Notes: generated by a model from the letters alone, not told the origin. A DNA stretch of 64,000 nt from Pseudogracilibacillus sp037072025 (GCF_037072025.1 NZ_JAXHDD010000008.1:54128-118127); one strand, 5' to 3'. Positions 8,624-17,467 are shown, counted from the first letter of the stretch. A program made the numbers and translations.

Positions 8624-8702
8624 ATAGAAATTCCTCCCTAATTTATGTTGTTATTTATATTAATTCGACATTAACTGATAGAATCCTGCATATTTTTAAA
8701 AA

Positions 8703-8732
8703 AATAAAAAAAGCTTAGCCAAAAGCTAAGCT
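8703..8732 (-). terminator. Terminator overlapping the end of the DUF4190-like gene
   Basis: On the minus strand AGCTTAG-CTTTTGG-CTAAGCT is followed by seven T. The stem includes the TAG stop codon of the gene at 8726. It should limit read-through into the NERD gene, so the latter may need its own promoter in 8624-8702. Confidence 0.8.
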
Positions 8733-9022
8733 GAAGCGGCGGCACTAAGTATGACCAAGAGCCACCAACCAATTTTAAAGACAAATGTTAGCACACCCAG
8801 AATGATACCTGTTATGGAAAAACCTCTACGTATTGGTTCGGTCAATGCGAATATGCCAAAAATAATAGCTAAGAGTCCTAATATATAAGGTATAAATGGA
8901 ATTAAATTCAGTACCACGCCGAGAATCCCCATAACTAAAGCGGCGACAGCAAGACCATTTCCTTGCGCTGTCTTTACTTCGATTACTTGTGGTTCATATT
9001 GAACTTTCATTTCATCCTCCAC
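8726..9022 (-). CDS. Small DUF4190-type membrane protein
   Basis: A 98-residue protein with a short polar N-terminus and two or three hydrophobic segments (about residues 22-45, 46-60 and 68-95). It is rich in G, I and L, with the GILGVVLN and GIILGVL repeats typical of the DUF4190 family. The function of that family is unknown. The start is GTG at 9022 with GGGAGGG upstream; ATG at 9010 (with GGAGG) is an equally good alternative. It is upstream of and in the same direction as the NERD gene, inside the repeat-flanked island. Whether the two proteins work together is unknown. Confidence 0.75.
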   Translation of the reverse strand: MEDEMKVQYEPQVIEVKTAQGNGLAVAALVMGILGVVLNLIPFIPYILGLLAIIFGIFALTEPIRRGFSITGIILGVLTFVFKIGWWLLVILSAAASA

Positions 9023-9199
9023 GCAATCCCTCCCTCTATCTTTATATACAATATGTATAATCGTAAATTTAGATTACCTTATCATCTTGAGTTTTTCAAT
9101 ACGTTTCATTTAATTGAAAAGTGTTTTCTAACTAAAAAAAATTTACCCATGAGGTGGGAATTAATCATAGGAGAGGGTATTACTTATTCAGATAATTAG

Positions 9200-9612
9200 T
9201 GAAATAATCATGCAGAATACGATTTAATTACAGGATTTCGGAATAACCACGGACAATGCAATTTTAACCACAGGGATTTTGGAATAACCATGGAGAATGC
9301 GAATTAATCAGAGAACACGAAATATCCATGGCGGAAGAATTTAATCAGCCAATTCCCGAAATAACCACGCAGATTTCCATTTAACCACTGGAGCAACGGA
9401 AAAAACCACGGACAATGCAATTTTAACCACAGGGATTTTGGAATAACCATGGAGAATGCGAATTAATCAGAGAACACGAAATATCCATGGCGGAAGAATT
9501 TAACCAGCCAATTCCCGAAATAACCACGCAGATTTCCATTTAACCACTGGAGAACGGAAATAACCACGGAAATCGCAATTTAACCACACAAAATCTGAAA
9601 TAATCATGTTTA
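9200..9612 (+). repeat. Right AACCAC array: about 21 units at about 20-bp spacing
   Basis: Cores AACCAC/AATCA/ATCCAT start at 9206, 9226, 9245, 9266, 9286, 9306, 9324, 9343, 9363, 9383, 9404 and so on to 9602, in the same orientation as the left array. A higher-order repeat of 158-159 bp is visible (9245, 9404, 9562). Blocks such as CCAATTCCCG followed by AATAACCACGCA are shared with the left array, so the two are homologous. This copy is more diverged. It lies upstream of the minus-strand cassette and ends about 215 bases before mbl. Confidence 0.88.
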
Positions 9613-9825
9613 ATTAAAAGATTTCAATTCTATCTAAATTCAACATTCACGACTCATTTTTGCCTATTGAATTACATCATATTATTACAAAATAAATTTC
9701 TGTATATTTAATTGCAAAATTTGAGGTTTATTGTATTAGTTTGTGGTAGAATGTAATGTTAGAAGTATACTATTAAACAGGTGAGAAAATTAGGAATGAT
9801 CTGTGATTAGGAGGACTAGTAATTT

Positions 9826-10827
9826 ATGTTTTCGAGAGATATTGGAATTGACTTAGGAACTGCAAATGTATTGATACATCTTAAAGGTAAAGGAATTGTT
9901 TTAAATGAGCCTGCTGTAGTAGCGATGGATCGCGTAGCTGGTAAGGTGCTGGCAGTTGGTGAAGAAGCATATTTAATGGTGGGAAGAACGCCCGGAAATA
10001 TTGAAGCTATTCGCCCACTAAAGGATGGGGTTATTGCAGATTTTGATGTGACTGAAGCAATGCTGAAGCATTTTATTAATAAAATTAATGTTAAAGGATT
10101 TTTATCCAAACCAAGAATGCTTATTTGTTGCCCAACAAATATTACAAAAGTGGAGCAAAAAGCGATTAAAGAAGCGGCCGAGAAATCAGGTGGACGTAAA
10201 GTTTACTTAGAAGAAGAGCCAAAAGTTGCTGCAATTGGTGCAGGAATGGAAATTTTCCAGCCGAGTGGTAATATGGTCATTGATATCGGAGGTGGTACAA
10301 CAGATGTTGCGGTACTTTCCATGGGAGATATCGTGACAGCTGAATCGATCAAACTTGCTGGAGATACGTTTGATCACGATATTTTACAGTATATTAAGAA
10401 AAAATATAAACTGCTTATCGGTGAACGAACAGCAGAAGATATAAAAATAAATGTTGGAACCGTATTTAAAGATTCCAGACATGAAAGTATCGATATTCGT
10501 GGACGTGATATGGTAAGTGGATTACCTCGCACGATTACGGTTAATTCAGAAGAAATTGAAGAAGCGTTAAGAGAATCGGTTACATTAATTGTTCAATCGG
10601 CAAAATCTGTTTTAGAACGGACACCACCTGAATTATCTGCTGATATTATCGATCGTGGAGTCATTTTAACAGGTGGCGGCGCAATGATTCATGGAATCGA
10701 TCAGTTACTTGCAGAAGAATTAAAAGTACCTGTTTTAGTAGCAGAGGAGCCAATGAACTGTGTTGCAAAAGGAACAGGAATAATGCTTGCAAATATCGAT
10801 AAAATTGATCGCGTAAAAATTGGCTAA
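9826..10827 (+). CDS. mbl: MreB-like rod-shape protein Mbl
   Basis: Mbl is a bacterial actin that forms membrane-associated filaments directing lateral-wall peptidoglycan synthesis. The 333-residue length equals that of B. subtilis Mbl. The N-terminus MFSRDIGIDLGTANVLIH carries the phosphate-1 motif, and IDIGGGTTDVAVLS (about residues 150-163) is the phosphate-2 loop. The ILTGGGAMIHG stretch near the C-terminus completes the ATP site. AGGAGG lies about 10 bases before the ATG. It is followed by the flhO and flhP pseudogenes, as in the B. subtilis order. The island at 7.0-9.6 kb may have changed its promoter region relative to relatives. Confidence 0.96.
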   Translation: MFSRDIGIDLGTANVLIHLKGKGIVLNEPAVVAMDRVAGKVLAVGEEAYLMVGRTPGNIEAIRPLKDGVIADFDVTEAMLKHFINKINVKGFLSKPRMLICCPTNITKVEQKAIKEAAEKSGGRKVYLEEEPKVAAIGAGMEIFQPSGNMVIDIGGGTTDVAVLSMGDIVTAESIKLAGDTFDHDILQYIKKKYKLLIGERTAEDIKINVGTVFKDSRHESIDIRGRDMVSGLPRTITVNSEEIEEALRESVTLIVQSAKSVLERTPPELSADIIDRGVILTGGGAMIHGIDQLLAEELKVPVLVAEEPMNCVAKGTGIMLANIDKIDRVKIG

Positions 10828-10867
10828 ATGCAAACAAGAGCTTCGATAAACAAAGGAGTGGAGCCAC

Positions 10868-11672
10868 TTGTTAAGAGGTTTTTATACAGCAGCAAGTGGG
10901 ATGATTGCCTAGCAGCGACACTAAGAATTAGTTTCAAATAATATAGCAAATGCGAATACACTAGGCAAGCAGACCAGGGTGTTTTGCGTTCCTTTCCGGA
11001 AATGTTAATTAGACAGATGTGTTCAACGACAAATGGACTAAAATTACCAGTTATCAGACCGATCGGTAGTTTAAATACGGGATTATATGCACAGGAGTAC
11101 ATTCCAAATTTTCCTAAGAGAGATATTAGGGAAACAGGTTGTTTATGGATTTAGCTCTTGTTGATAATGATACACTTTATAATACAAGTGGAGTCCTTTT
11201 TACCGTTCAAAACGCTGACGGGGATGTGCGTTGCACAAGAAATGGTAACTTCACAGTTGATACAGAAGGTTTTATAACAACAAATGAAGGTTATTATGTA
11301 CGTAACCAAGCTGGTAATCCAATACAAACGAACGGACTTGAGTTTACCGTGACGGCTAATGGAGTTGTCCAAGTGGATGGGATAAATGCGCTATTTTGAA
11401 TTGTCTATATTGTAAATACGAATGAATTAATAAAAGAGGAAAATGATTTATTAAGTGCAGAAGCAGGGAATGTTAATGCGCTAAATCCAGATGCGGCAGG
11501 AGCGAATTTTACCGTTCATCAGCAGTATTTAGAAAGTTCCAATGTAAATACCATGCAGTCTATGACAGATATAATGAACGCATATCATAGTTTTGAAATG
11601 AATCAATATGTGTTAAAAGCATATGATGAAAGTATAGGGAAAGCAGTTAACGATATTGCACGATTAAGATAA
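10868..11672 (+). pseudogene. flhO: flhO (flagellar hook-basal body protein) pseudogene
   Basis: The start TTG at 10868 has a good Shine-Dalgarno and reads LLRGFYTAASGMIA. An in-frame TAG (10910-10912) follows, then a TAA four codons later, then frameshifts. The diagnostic SNNIANANT motif of rod/hook proteins is still readable near residue 23. Open fragments continue at 11139-11399 and about 11403-11672, the latter ending NQYVLKAYDESIGKAVNDIA as expected for a FlhO C-terminus. At least two nonsense changes and two or more frame changes make function impossible without correction. Base substitutions as well as indels argue against simple sequencing error. Confidence 0.88.
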
Positions 11673-11685
11673 GGAGGGATAAATA

Positions 11686-12476
11686 ATGACAATACGTACA
11701 ATGGACCAAGCAGCGGTAACAATGAATCAGTTGCAAAACCAAATTGATATGATTGGTCACAACTATGCAAACAGTGAAACATACGGCTATATATCAAGAC
11801 AAGCGGAATTTTCAAACCTCCTTACTCAGCAGATTATGAATATGACTGATCCTGAAAATGCTCTAGGTCGGGTTACACCGGATGGAATTCGAGTTGGGAC
11901 AGGTGCAAGACTTGGAGCGATAAACAATAATTTATCCCTCGGTGCAAATCAAAAATACGCATCGTGCGTTAGATACGTTGTTACGTAATGAACATCATTT
12001 TTACCAAATTCAAGGAGAAAATGAAATCCAGTACACGCGGGATGGATATTTTTACTTACAGCCTATTAACAACGGGAAAGAAGTAAAAGATGGAGATCCT
12101 GTTATTGGTATAAATGGACTATACAATTTGCAGCAAATTTTGATGATATCCATATCGAAGACAATGGTGTGGTTACGGTAAAGCATGGTACCGAGATTAA
12201 ACAAGTAGGGGCACTATCTGTTGTTGAAATTTCACGTTCAAGAAGTCTAGAAGCCATCGGTGAATACCGGATGGAGCTGGCGTGAATATAAATGATTTAG
12301 TTCATCCGGTCGATATGAATACGGGTTTATTACCAAGCCCAACACTCGAAATGTCGAATGTTAATATCGGTGAACAAATGACTCAGTTAATTAATGCACA
12401 GCCCTCCTATCAATTTAATTCAAGAACAATTACGATGGCTAATCAGATGCAAGGACTTATAAATCAATTACGTTAA
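11686..12476 (+). pseudogene. flhP: flhP (flagellar hook-basal body protein) pseudogene
   Basis: A good start (ATG 11686, SD AAGGAGGG) gives an N-terminus with the rod-protein motif NQIDMIGHNYANSETYGY. The frame then shifts near 11945, near 12120 and near 12265. The remaining pieces read continuously across three frames to the C-terminal sequence ending NQMQGLINQLR. Three frameshifts in one gene, next to the equally broken flhO, indicate loss of this flagellar rod pair rather than an isolated error. Confidence 0.88.
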
Positions 12477-12536
12477 TTTGTGGTAAATTTAATCATTTAA
12501 AAAACTTTTTAAATGAATAGTAAAGGTGAAAGTGAA

Positions 12537-12818
12537 ATGGCAACAAACTTAGCGAATAAAGAAGAAACGAATGAAAATACAATAGAAGATAATAATACCA
12601 AAAAAGAAGCGAGACGAGCGAAGAAACAAGTTCGCAAACAGTATCAAGTTCGTAAGTTTCCTATATGGTTACGCATTATTGTAGTTCTCATTCTATTTGT
12701 ACTATGTTTGATAATAGGTGTAATCGTCGGTTATGGTGTTATAGGTGACGGAAATCTAACTGAAGCTCTAGATTTACAAACATGGCAGCATATTTTAGAC
12801 ATTGTTCAAAAAGAATAA
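12537..12818 (+). CDS. Small membrane protein of the EpuA family (annotated 'RNA polymerase subunit beta-like')
   Basis: This 93-residue protein has a highly charged N-terminus (about residues 5-45, many K, R and E), one membrane segment (about 48-72) and a short outer tail. It matches the small proteins found near mbl/flhOP/fabZ in Bacillaceae, placed in the PF11772 (EpuA) family and often mislabelled as RNA polymerase beta. The start at 12537 has GGTGA 7 bases upstream; the ATG at 12513 lacks a ribosome-binding site. Function is unknown. Confidence 0.65.
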   Translation: MATNLANKEETNENTIEDNNTKKEARRAKKQVRKQYQVRKFPIWLRIIVVLILFVLCLIIGVIVGYGVIGDGNLTEALDLQTWQHILDIVQKE

Positions 12819-13036
12819 TTAGAGTCTCCTATCATCAAGGGGCTGTTAGTGAAAAACGTTTTACCTTAGGTATAGCAAAATCGTTGAATAAGACGCACTC
12901 TTTATCGATAAAATTAGCCAGGATTATTTTGGGCTAATACATGAGAAAAAGTGCCATTTCAACGGTTTTTTACTTCAAAGGCAATATATCTGTTTCTCAT
13001 CTTAAAATAATCAATGGAAAAGAGGTAGTAATAACG

Positions 13037-13459
13037 ATGTTAGATGTACAGCAAATTAAAGAAATTATTCCACACCGTTATCCTTTTTTACTTGTCGATA
13101 AAGTGCTCGAAATGGATGAAGGAAAACGTGTTGTCGGCGTGAAAAATGTAGCGGCAAATGAACCGTTTTTTGCAGGTCATTTCCCTGAATATCCTGTAAT
13201 GCCAGGAGTGCTTATTTTAGAGGCACTTGCGCAAGTGGGTGCAATCGCAGTCCTTGATATGGAGCAAAATAAAGGGAAAATTGGATTTTTAGCTAGCGTT
13301 GATAAATGCCGTTTCAAACGCGAAGTGAAGCCAGGTGATCAACTACAGTTAGAAGTGGAAATCATTCGCATGAGAGGTGCGATAGGAAAAGGAAAAGGAA
13401 TAGCGACCGTAAATGGGGAAGTTGCCTGTGAAGCGGAAATAATGTTTGCAATAAAATAA
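13037..13459 (+). CDS. fabZ: 3-hydroxyacyl-[acyl-carrier-protein] dehydratase FabZ
   Basis: FabZ removes water from 3-hydroxyacyl-ACP in the type II fatty acid elongation cycle. The 140-residue hot-dog-fold protein has the catalytic pair His48 (GHFPEYPVMPG) and Glu62 (LILEALAQ) at the expected 14-residue spacing, and the N-terminal LDVQQIKEIIPHRYPFLLVD signature. The true start is the ATG at 13037. The open frame from 12941 adds a non-conserved extension, and the ribosome-binding site AGAGG is weak. The position after flhOP matches B. subtilis ywpB (fabZ). Confidence 0.96.
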   Translation: MLDVQQIKEIIPHRYPFLLVDKVLEMDEGKRVVGVKNVAANEPFFAGHFPEYPVMPGVLILEALAQVGAIAVLDMEQNKGKIGFLASVDKCRFKREVKPGDQLQLEVEIIRMRGAIGKGKGIATVNGEVACEAEIMFAIK

Positions 13460-13559
13460 AAAATACTCTCTCTTACAAAAATTAATCCTTTAGCAAGAAT
13501 GACCTGAAAAAAAATGGATAAGCTAAAAGAGAAGAAATGATGTAAGGGAGGGAGACTTT

Positions 13560-13862
13560 ATGATTAAAAGGATATTTACGGTTATGTTGGTATTAACTTT
13601 TATAAGTGCTTGTGGAACGCCAAATAACAATAATAATGATCAGACACCTGGTCAAGATAACAATGCACCTGTAAATGATAATATGGATCAAAACGATAAC
13701 AACGGTGATCTAAATCGTAACAGAGATATGAATAACAATGATGATAATCTAAATCGTGAGCAAATGGACGATAATGGTGATGTTATTCGTGATGATTTAG
13801 ACGATAATAATTTAGACGACAACAATAATAACAATAACAATAACAATAATAACACAAGGTAG
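13560..13862 (+). CDS. Small Asn/Asp-rich lipoprotein
   Basis: The 100-residue protein has a lipoprotein signal peptide ending in the lipobox FISAC (Cys at about residue 19), so it should be anchored to the outer face of the membrane. The mature part is low-complexity, built almost entirely of N and D with a terminal poly-Asn run encoded by alternating AAT and AAC. GGGAGG precedes the ATG. No enzyme domain is visible. The codon runs may be prone to length change. Function is unknown. Confidence 0.75.
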   Translation: MIKRIFTVMLVLTFISACGTPNNNNNDQTPGQDNNAPVNDNMDQNDNNGDLNRNRDMNNNDDNLNREQMDDNGDVIRDDLDDNNLDDNNNNNNNNNNNTR

Positions 13863-13867
13863 TAGTT

Positions 13868-13909
13868 AATAAGAATGCCCCCTCATCGAAGGCATTCTTA
13901 TTATTTTTT
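13868..13909 (+). terminator. Terminator after the lipoprotein gene
   Basis: AATAAGAATGCC/GGCATTCTTATT stem followed by six T residues within the next eight bases. Confidence 0.85.
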
Positions 13910-13972
13910 GGCAGATAGGAAAGTATAAAACTTTCCTACTGCATAAGTGCAACTAAAACACTCACCATAAAA

Positions 13973-13994
13973 GGCTTGGCGAATGCCAAGTTTT
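13973..13994 (+). terminator. Second short hairpin with T-run
   Basis: CTTGGC-GAAT-GCCAAG followed by TTTT. It may be a backup terminator. Confidence 0.5.
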
Positions 13995-14071
13995 AATAAA
14001 GGGAAATCCATAAAATAGACAAATTTATTTAAAAGTAGTAAAATATACTTAGTAAAAACCTCCTAATAAAG

Positions 14072-14097
14072 AAAAACCTTATACTTTAGGTTTTTTT
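14072..14097 (+). terminator. Hairpin with T-run just upstream of the comK-like gene
   Basis: AAAAACCT...AGGTTTTTTT closes 20 bases before the comK-like ATG. It could end upstream transcription or act in the comK leader. Confidence 0.5.
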
Positions 14098-14117
14098 ATG
14101 CCCGGAAAGGAGAGTAA

Positions 14118-14579
14118 ATGTTTTATAAAATAACTGCCAAAACGCAGGCGATTATGAATGCACATGACAGTTATTATAAAGCAAAAATTATTGAAGAAAA
14201 AAATGATATTACATATTCACCGCTTTCACCTGTTAAATTAATCGATTTTAATTGTACAGATAATGGTGCATCATTAGAAGGAAGAGCGGAGACTGTAAAA
14301 AAGATTTTGGGAATAAAAAGTAAGTTGCCTATACCAATCTTTCATCAGGAAGGAATATATATGTTTCCAACTACATCGGTAAAAAACAGGGACTGCATTT
14401 GGCTCTCTTATTATCACATCAAAAAGTATGTACAGCACGGTGAACAAGCAATGGTTTATTTAACTGATAACTCCAGTATGTTTATTAAAACATCGTTAAA
14501 CCAACTAGACCTACAAATAAAACGAACAAGCCAAGTAATTGCATATTTTCATTACCTAAACTTTCTTGATCGAAAATAG
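14118..14579 (+). CDS. comK: ComK-family competence transcription factor, short form
   Basis: ComK is the master activator of competence (DNA-uptake) genes and binds AT-rich boxes. The core is recognisable: an IPIFHQEGIYMFPTTS-like stretch (about residues 71-86), the WLSYYHIK segment and the TSLNQLDLQIKRTSQVIAYF helix near the end. The protein has 153 residues, against about 190 in B. subtilis. It stops before the C-terminal tail that carries the FMLYP motif used by MecA/ClpC to degrade ComK. It may therefore be a divergent paralogue or a stabilised form. The start has AAAGGAGAG upstream. No second comK is in the window. Confidence 0.78.
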   Translation: MFYKITAKTQAIMNAHDSYYKAKIIEEKNDITYSPLSPVKLIDFNCTDNGASLEGRAETVKKILGIKSKLPIPIFHQEGIYMFPTTSVKNRDCIWLSYYHIKKYVQHGEQAMVYLTDNSSMFIKTSLNQLDLQIKRTSQVIAYFHYLNFLDRK

Positions 14580-14907
14580 AAATTTTACGTATGTGGTGTT
14601 TTTAAAGAAATTACATAATAGTAAAGGGCATGATCGGATTTTATTAAAAATATAACTTACTTAGATAATAAGAAATTGTTTTATAAACTTTATTAGGAGG
14701 TTCACCGCATGCGTAAAGTGTTTTTGATTGATTCATTTAATGAACAGACTCATAATCTTTGCATGTAGTGAGTCAGAACAAAACACCTGTAAAACAGAAG
14801 AAGTGAAGATAATAATTTTTGTTGCTAAAGAAATCTCCGTGATGTTTAAATGAAGCGGAGAACATTCAAAGTGGTATCCTTAATAGTTCAACCTAAAAAA
14901 GTAGCCA
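14580..14907. other. Intergenic region after the comK-like gene, possible micro-ORF
   Basis: A 19-codon frame at 14709-14768 (MRKVFLIDSFNEQTHNLCM) has a good AGGAGG Shine-Dalgarno but ends at TAG and resembles no family I know. It may be the start of a decayed gene. Nothing else is supported. Confidence 0.25.
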
Positions 14908-14937
14908 AAAGAAAAATCCGAACTAATCTAGTTCGGA
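14908..14937 (-). terminator. Terminator of the LPNTA surface-protein gene
   Basis: On the minus strand TCCGAACTA-GAT-TAGTTCGGA is followed by TTTTTC TTTT. Confidence 0.85.
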
Positions 14938-14980
14938 CATATTATGGACAAATACTTTTACCTAAGTGTCTTTTTATAAC

Positions 14981-16621
14981 TTAAATTGCTTTTCTGAAAC
15001 GTATCGCTGTGTAAACACCTAGTCCAATTAAAATGGATAAAATACCACCTAAAACGTAATTCCAGCTGTTTGTAGCCGTGTTAGGAAGGTTACCATCGCC
15101 ACCACTAGATTCAGACCCAGCCTCTCCAAAAGTTTCAGATTCCTCTTCTTGATTATTTTCACTATTTTTTTCAATATGCTCTAAATTTTCATATGCCTCT
15201 TTCAAATGCTCTAATGCTTGATCGACATCTTCTTGTGTAGCATCTTCAGTTTCTAATACGTTTTCGGCATGTGCCAGTGAATTCTCAAATGATTGCCAAC
15301 TATTTTCAGTATAAGAATTATCATCTAATTCTTTTGCTTTTATTTCATTTACGTATTCCTGAAGCTTTGTTTTATCAACATCTGCCACTTTAGGTTCTTC
15401 AAGATCTTTAGGTGGTTCAGGTTCCTTAGGAGTCTTAGGTTTACGAGGAGGCTCCTTAGGGTCTTCTTGAGGAATTAATTCAAGACCGTTATACGCATCC
15501 GTTAATACTTCAACCGCCTCATCAACATCTTGTTGTGTTATTAAGTTAGAGCTATATACTTTTTCAGCATTTGTTAAGGCTTGCTGAAATGGTTCCCAAC
15601 TATCTGCTGTATATAGATCGGAATCAAGACTTTCCTCATAAACGTCGTCTAAAAGATTTTTTAGTTCAGATTTATCCGGAAATGGCTCAACTGGAGGTCG
15701 GATAGGTAAATCTCTTATTAAGCCTTCATATGCATTCTTTAAAGCATCTAATGCGTTATCTACTTGTTCTTGTGTAGCATATTTATAAGCCATTACAAGC
15801 TCTGCAGTAGTGAGTGCACTAACAAACTTACTCCATGTTTCATCGGTATAATCTTTTTCAGTTAATTCTTTTCCATCTAACTCCTGCAAATATGTTGCAA
15901 GCTCTGATTTATCTGCTGTGATAGGAATCGTTGTAAATAGTTCTTCCAATGCTTGAAAAGCACTATATAAATTAGTATAAGCTCTATGAATCTCTAGTTG
16001 TGTTGCATCTTCATTTTCTAAAACAGCCTCAGCTTCTTCCATAGCAGCCTCAAGTCTAGCCCAGCTATCTGTTGTATATAGAGTACTATTTAACTCTTTC
16101 ATTTGGTTCAGATAATCTTCTAAGCCATCCTTATCCACAATTGGAATTATTCCAATTGGAGGGATTGGTATTAGCAAACCGTTTCTAGCAAAGTTTAAAT
16201 TAATTAATGCGGAATCCACTTGGATTTGGCTGGCGTCTTCATCAGTTAAAATATTTTCAGCATTATTCACCGCTTGCATGAATCGATTCCAGCTTTCCTC
16301 TGTGTAGTCGCTTTCATTTAAATTCTCTGCTTGTACCTCTTGTAAAAATGAAGCCAAATCTGATTTGATTACTATCGGTAATGGTTGCTCTTGCTCATTT
16401 TCATTTGTATCATTTTGCTTTGTAATATCATCACCTTCTGTATTCATTTCCTCCTCACCTAAATCAAGCTGCTCAATATTAGGAGCCGATTCAGCATGAA
16501 TTACATTTTTATGTATTCCCAGTGAGGTAGAAAAAATTGGTGAACACAACAATATGAGGGTAATTATTATGAATATAGACCGCTGTAATAAAACTTTTTT
16601 GTTTCTTTCGGGCTCTTCCAT
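14981..16621 (-). CDS. LPNTA-anchored surface protein with five FIVAR repeats
   Basis: The 546-residue protein has a signal peptide (hydrophobic segment about residues 15-33, after RNKKVLLQR). Five FIVAR-type three-helix repeats of about 65 residues follow, each with the pattern D-K-x-L...YT-x-x-SW...A...A-x-V...AT-Q-x-x-V-D-x-A. A Pro/Lys-rich linker separates repeats four and five. The C-terminus has the sortase signal LPNTA (512-516), a membrane segment and the basic tail RFRKAI. LPNTA is the signal of class D sortases such as B. anthracis SrtC, which act in sporulating cells, so a sporulation-stage role is possible. FIVAR domains often bind sugars or matrix proteins. No sortase gene is in the window. 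Confidence 0.88.
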   Translation of the reverse strand: MEEPERNKKVLLQRSIFIIITLILLCSPIFSTSLGIHKNVIHAESAPNIEQLDLGEEEMNTEGDDITKQNDTNENEQEQPLPIVIKSDLASFLQEVQAENLNESDYTEESWNRFMQAVNNAENILTDEDASQIQVDSALINLNFARNGLLIPIPPIGIIPIVDKDGLEDYLNQMKELNSTLYTTDSWARLEAAMEEAEAVLENEDATQLEIHRAYTNLYSAFQALEELFTTIPITADKSELATYLQELDGKELTEKDYTDETWSKFVSALTTAELVMAYKYATQEQVDNALDALKNAYEGLIRDLPIRPPVEPFPDKSELKNLLDDVYEESLDSDLYTADSWEPFQQALTNAEKVYSSNLITQQDVDEAVEVLTDAYNGLELIPQEDPKEPPRKPKTPKEPEPPKDLEEPKVADVDKTKLQEYVNEIKAKELDDNSYTENSWQSFENSLAHAENVLETEDATQEDVDQALEHLKEAYENLEHIEKNSENNQEEESETFGEAGSESSGGDGNLPNTATNSWNYVLGGILSILIGLGVYTAIRFRKAI

Positions 16622-16979
16622 CTATTCATCCTTCCTTCCTTTCTTTCTAAGGTAGTCACTAAACGTAATCTTATAATTGAAACATATTAGCGTCAATCGG
16701 ACTAACTGTTCAATGTAAGCATTTGACATTTACGCATACATATTAACGTCATATAATTTGCTTAATGTTGATATAGTAAGCGTTGTGAACATTAATTACT
16801 TATAAAGTAGGATGCGCTCGTTTTTATAAATACAAAAAAAGTCCTTTTAGAAACAACTTTTTAATATTGTCTAAAGTGTCTGAGTTACTACCATAGTAGA
16901 GAAAGAAGGCCATTGTTGAATATAAAGTACATAAGCCTAAATAACTAATCATTTTACAAAAAAATAAAAATATCCGTAT
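16622..16979. other. Intergenic region upstream of the LPNTA gene
   Basis: AT-rich sequence that presumably holds the promoter of the minus-strand surface-protein gene. I could not identify a convincing promoter, hairpin or small gene. Confidence 0.3.
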
Positions 16980-17288
16980 TTAAAACGAATATTTTTCAAA
17001 AATTCGTATCCAATTGTTAATTGTTTCTTTATGTTGTAAAGCAGAATGATCATAGTAAATATAGACATACCCTATAGAAGGATCAAATGTAATGGATTGA
17101 ATATTTGGATCTAGATTTAAATCATCAATCAGCTGGAGGAGATTGTCATAATACTCTCGCCATGTTTCGATGCTGACAATTATTTCACCTGGAGTGAAAT
17201 GCTCTACTTGAATACCATGCTTCGCTGCGAGTGCAATCAATTTTAATTTCATGACATTGGAAATCAATTCAAAACCGCCCTTCGACAT
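16980..17288 (-). CDS. Hypothetical 102-residue protein
   Basis: I do not recognise this protein. It is soluble, with mixed charge and alternating helical and strand-like segments (LKLIALAAKHGIQVEHF, then SIETWREYYDNLLQLIDDL, then ITFDPSIGYVYIYYD). It has no signal peptide, membrane segment or metal motif. No clear Shine-Dalgarno precedes the ATG at 17288; starting at the ATG for residue 13 is possible. It diverges from tagO with about 180 bases between them. The composition looks like a real protein rather than a shadow frame. Confidence 0.5.
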   Translation of the reverse strand: MSKGGFELISNVMKLKLIALAAKHGIQVEHFTPGEIIVSIETWREYYDNLLQLIDDLNLDPNIQSITFDPSIGYVYIYYDHSALQHKETINNWIRIFEKYSF

Positions 17289-17467
17289 GTTCTACATTAA
17301 GCTTATGTTTAAATGAACTAAAAGTGACAGTATAATCTCCTAAAACATTAATTTTTACCTTATTTCAAAATTGGACTAATATTTGCATGAATTGACAAGT
17401 ATTCGATATAATTTAGCTAGTTCAATATGTTACCCGAAGAACGTTTCTTTCTGTTAAGGAGATTGTT

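Noticed and set aside
7045..9612. CRISPR arrays
   Set aside because: Units are only about 20 bases, with variable bases inside higher-order tandem copies. There is no conserved repeat plus unique spacer pattern and no cas gene.
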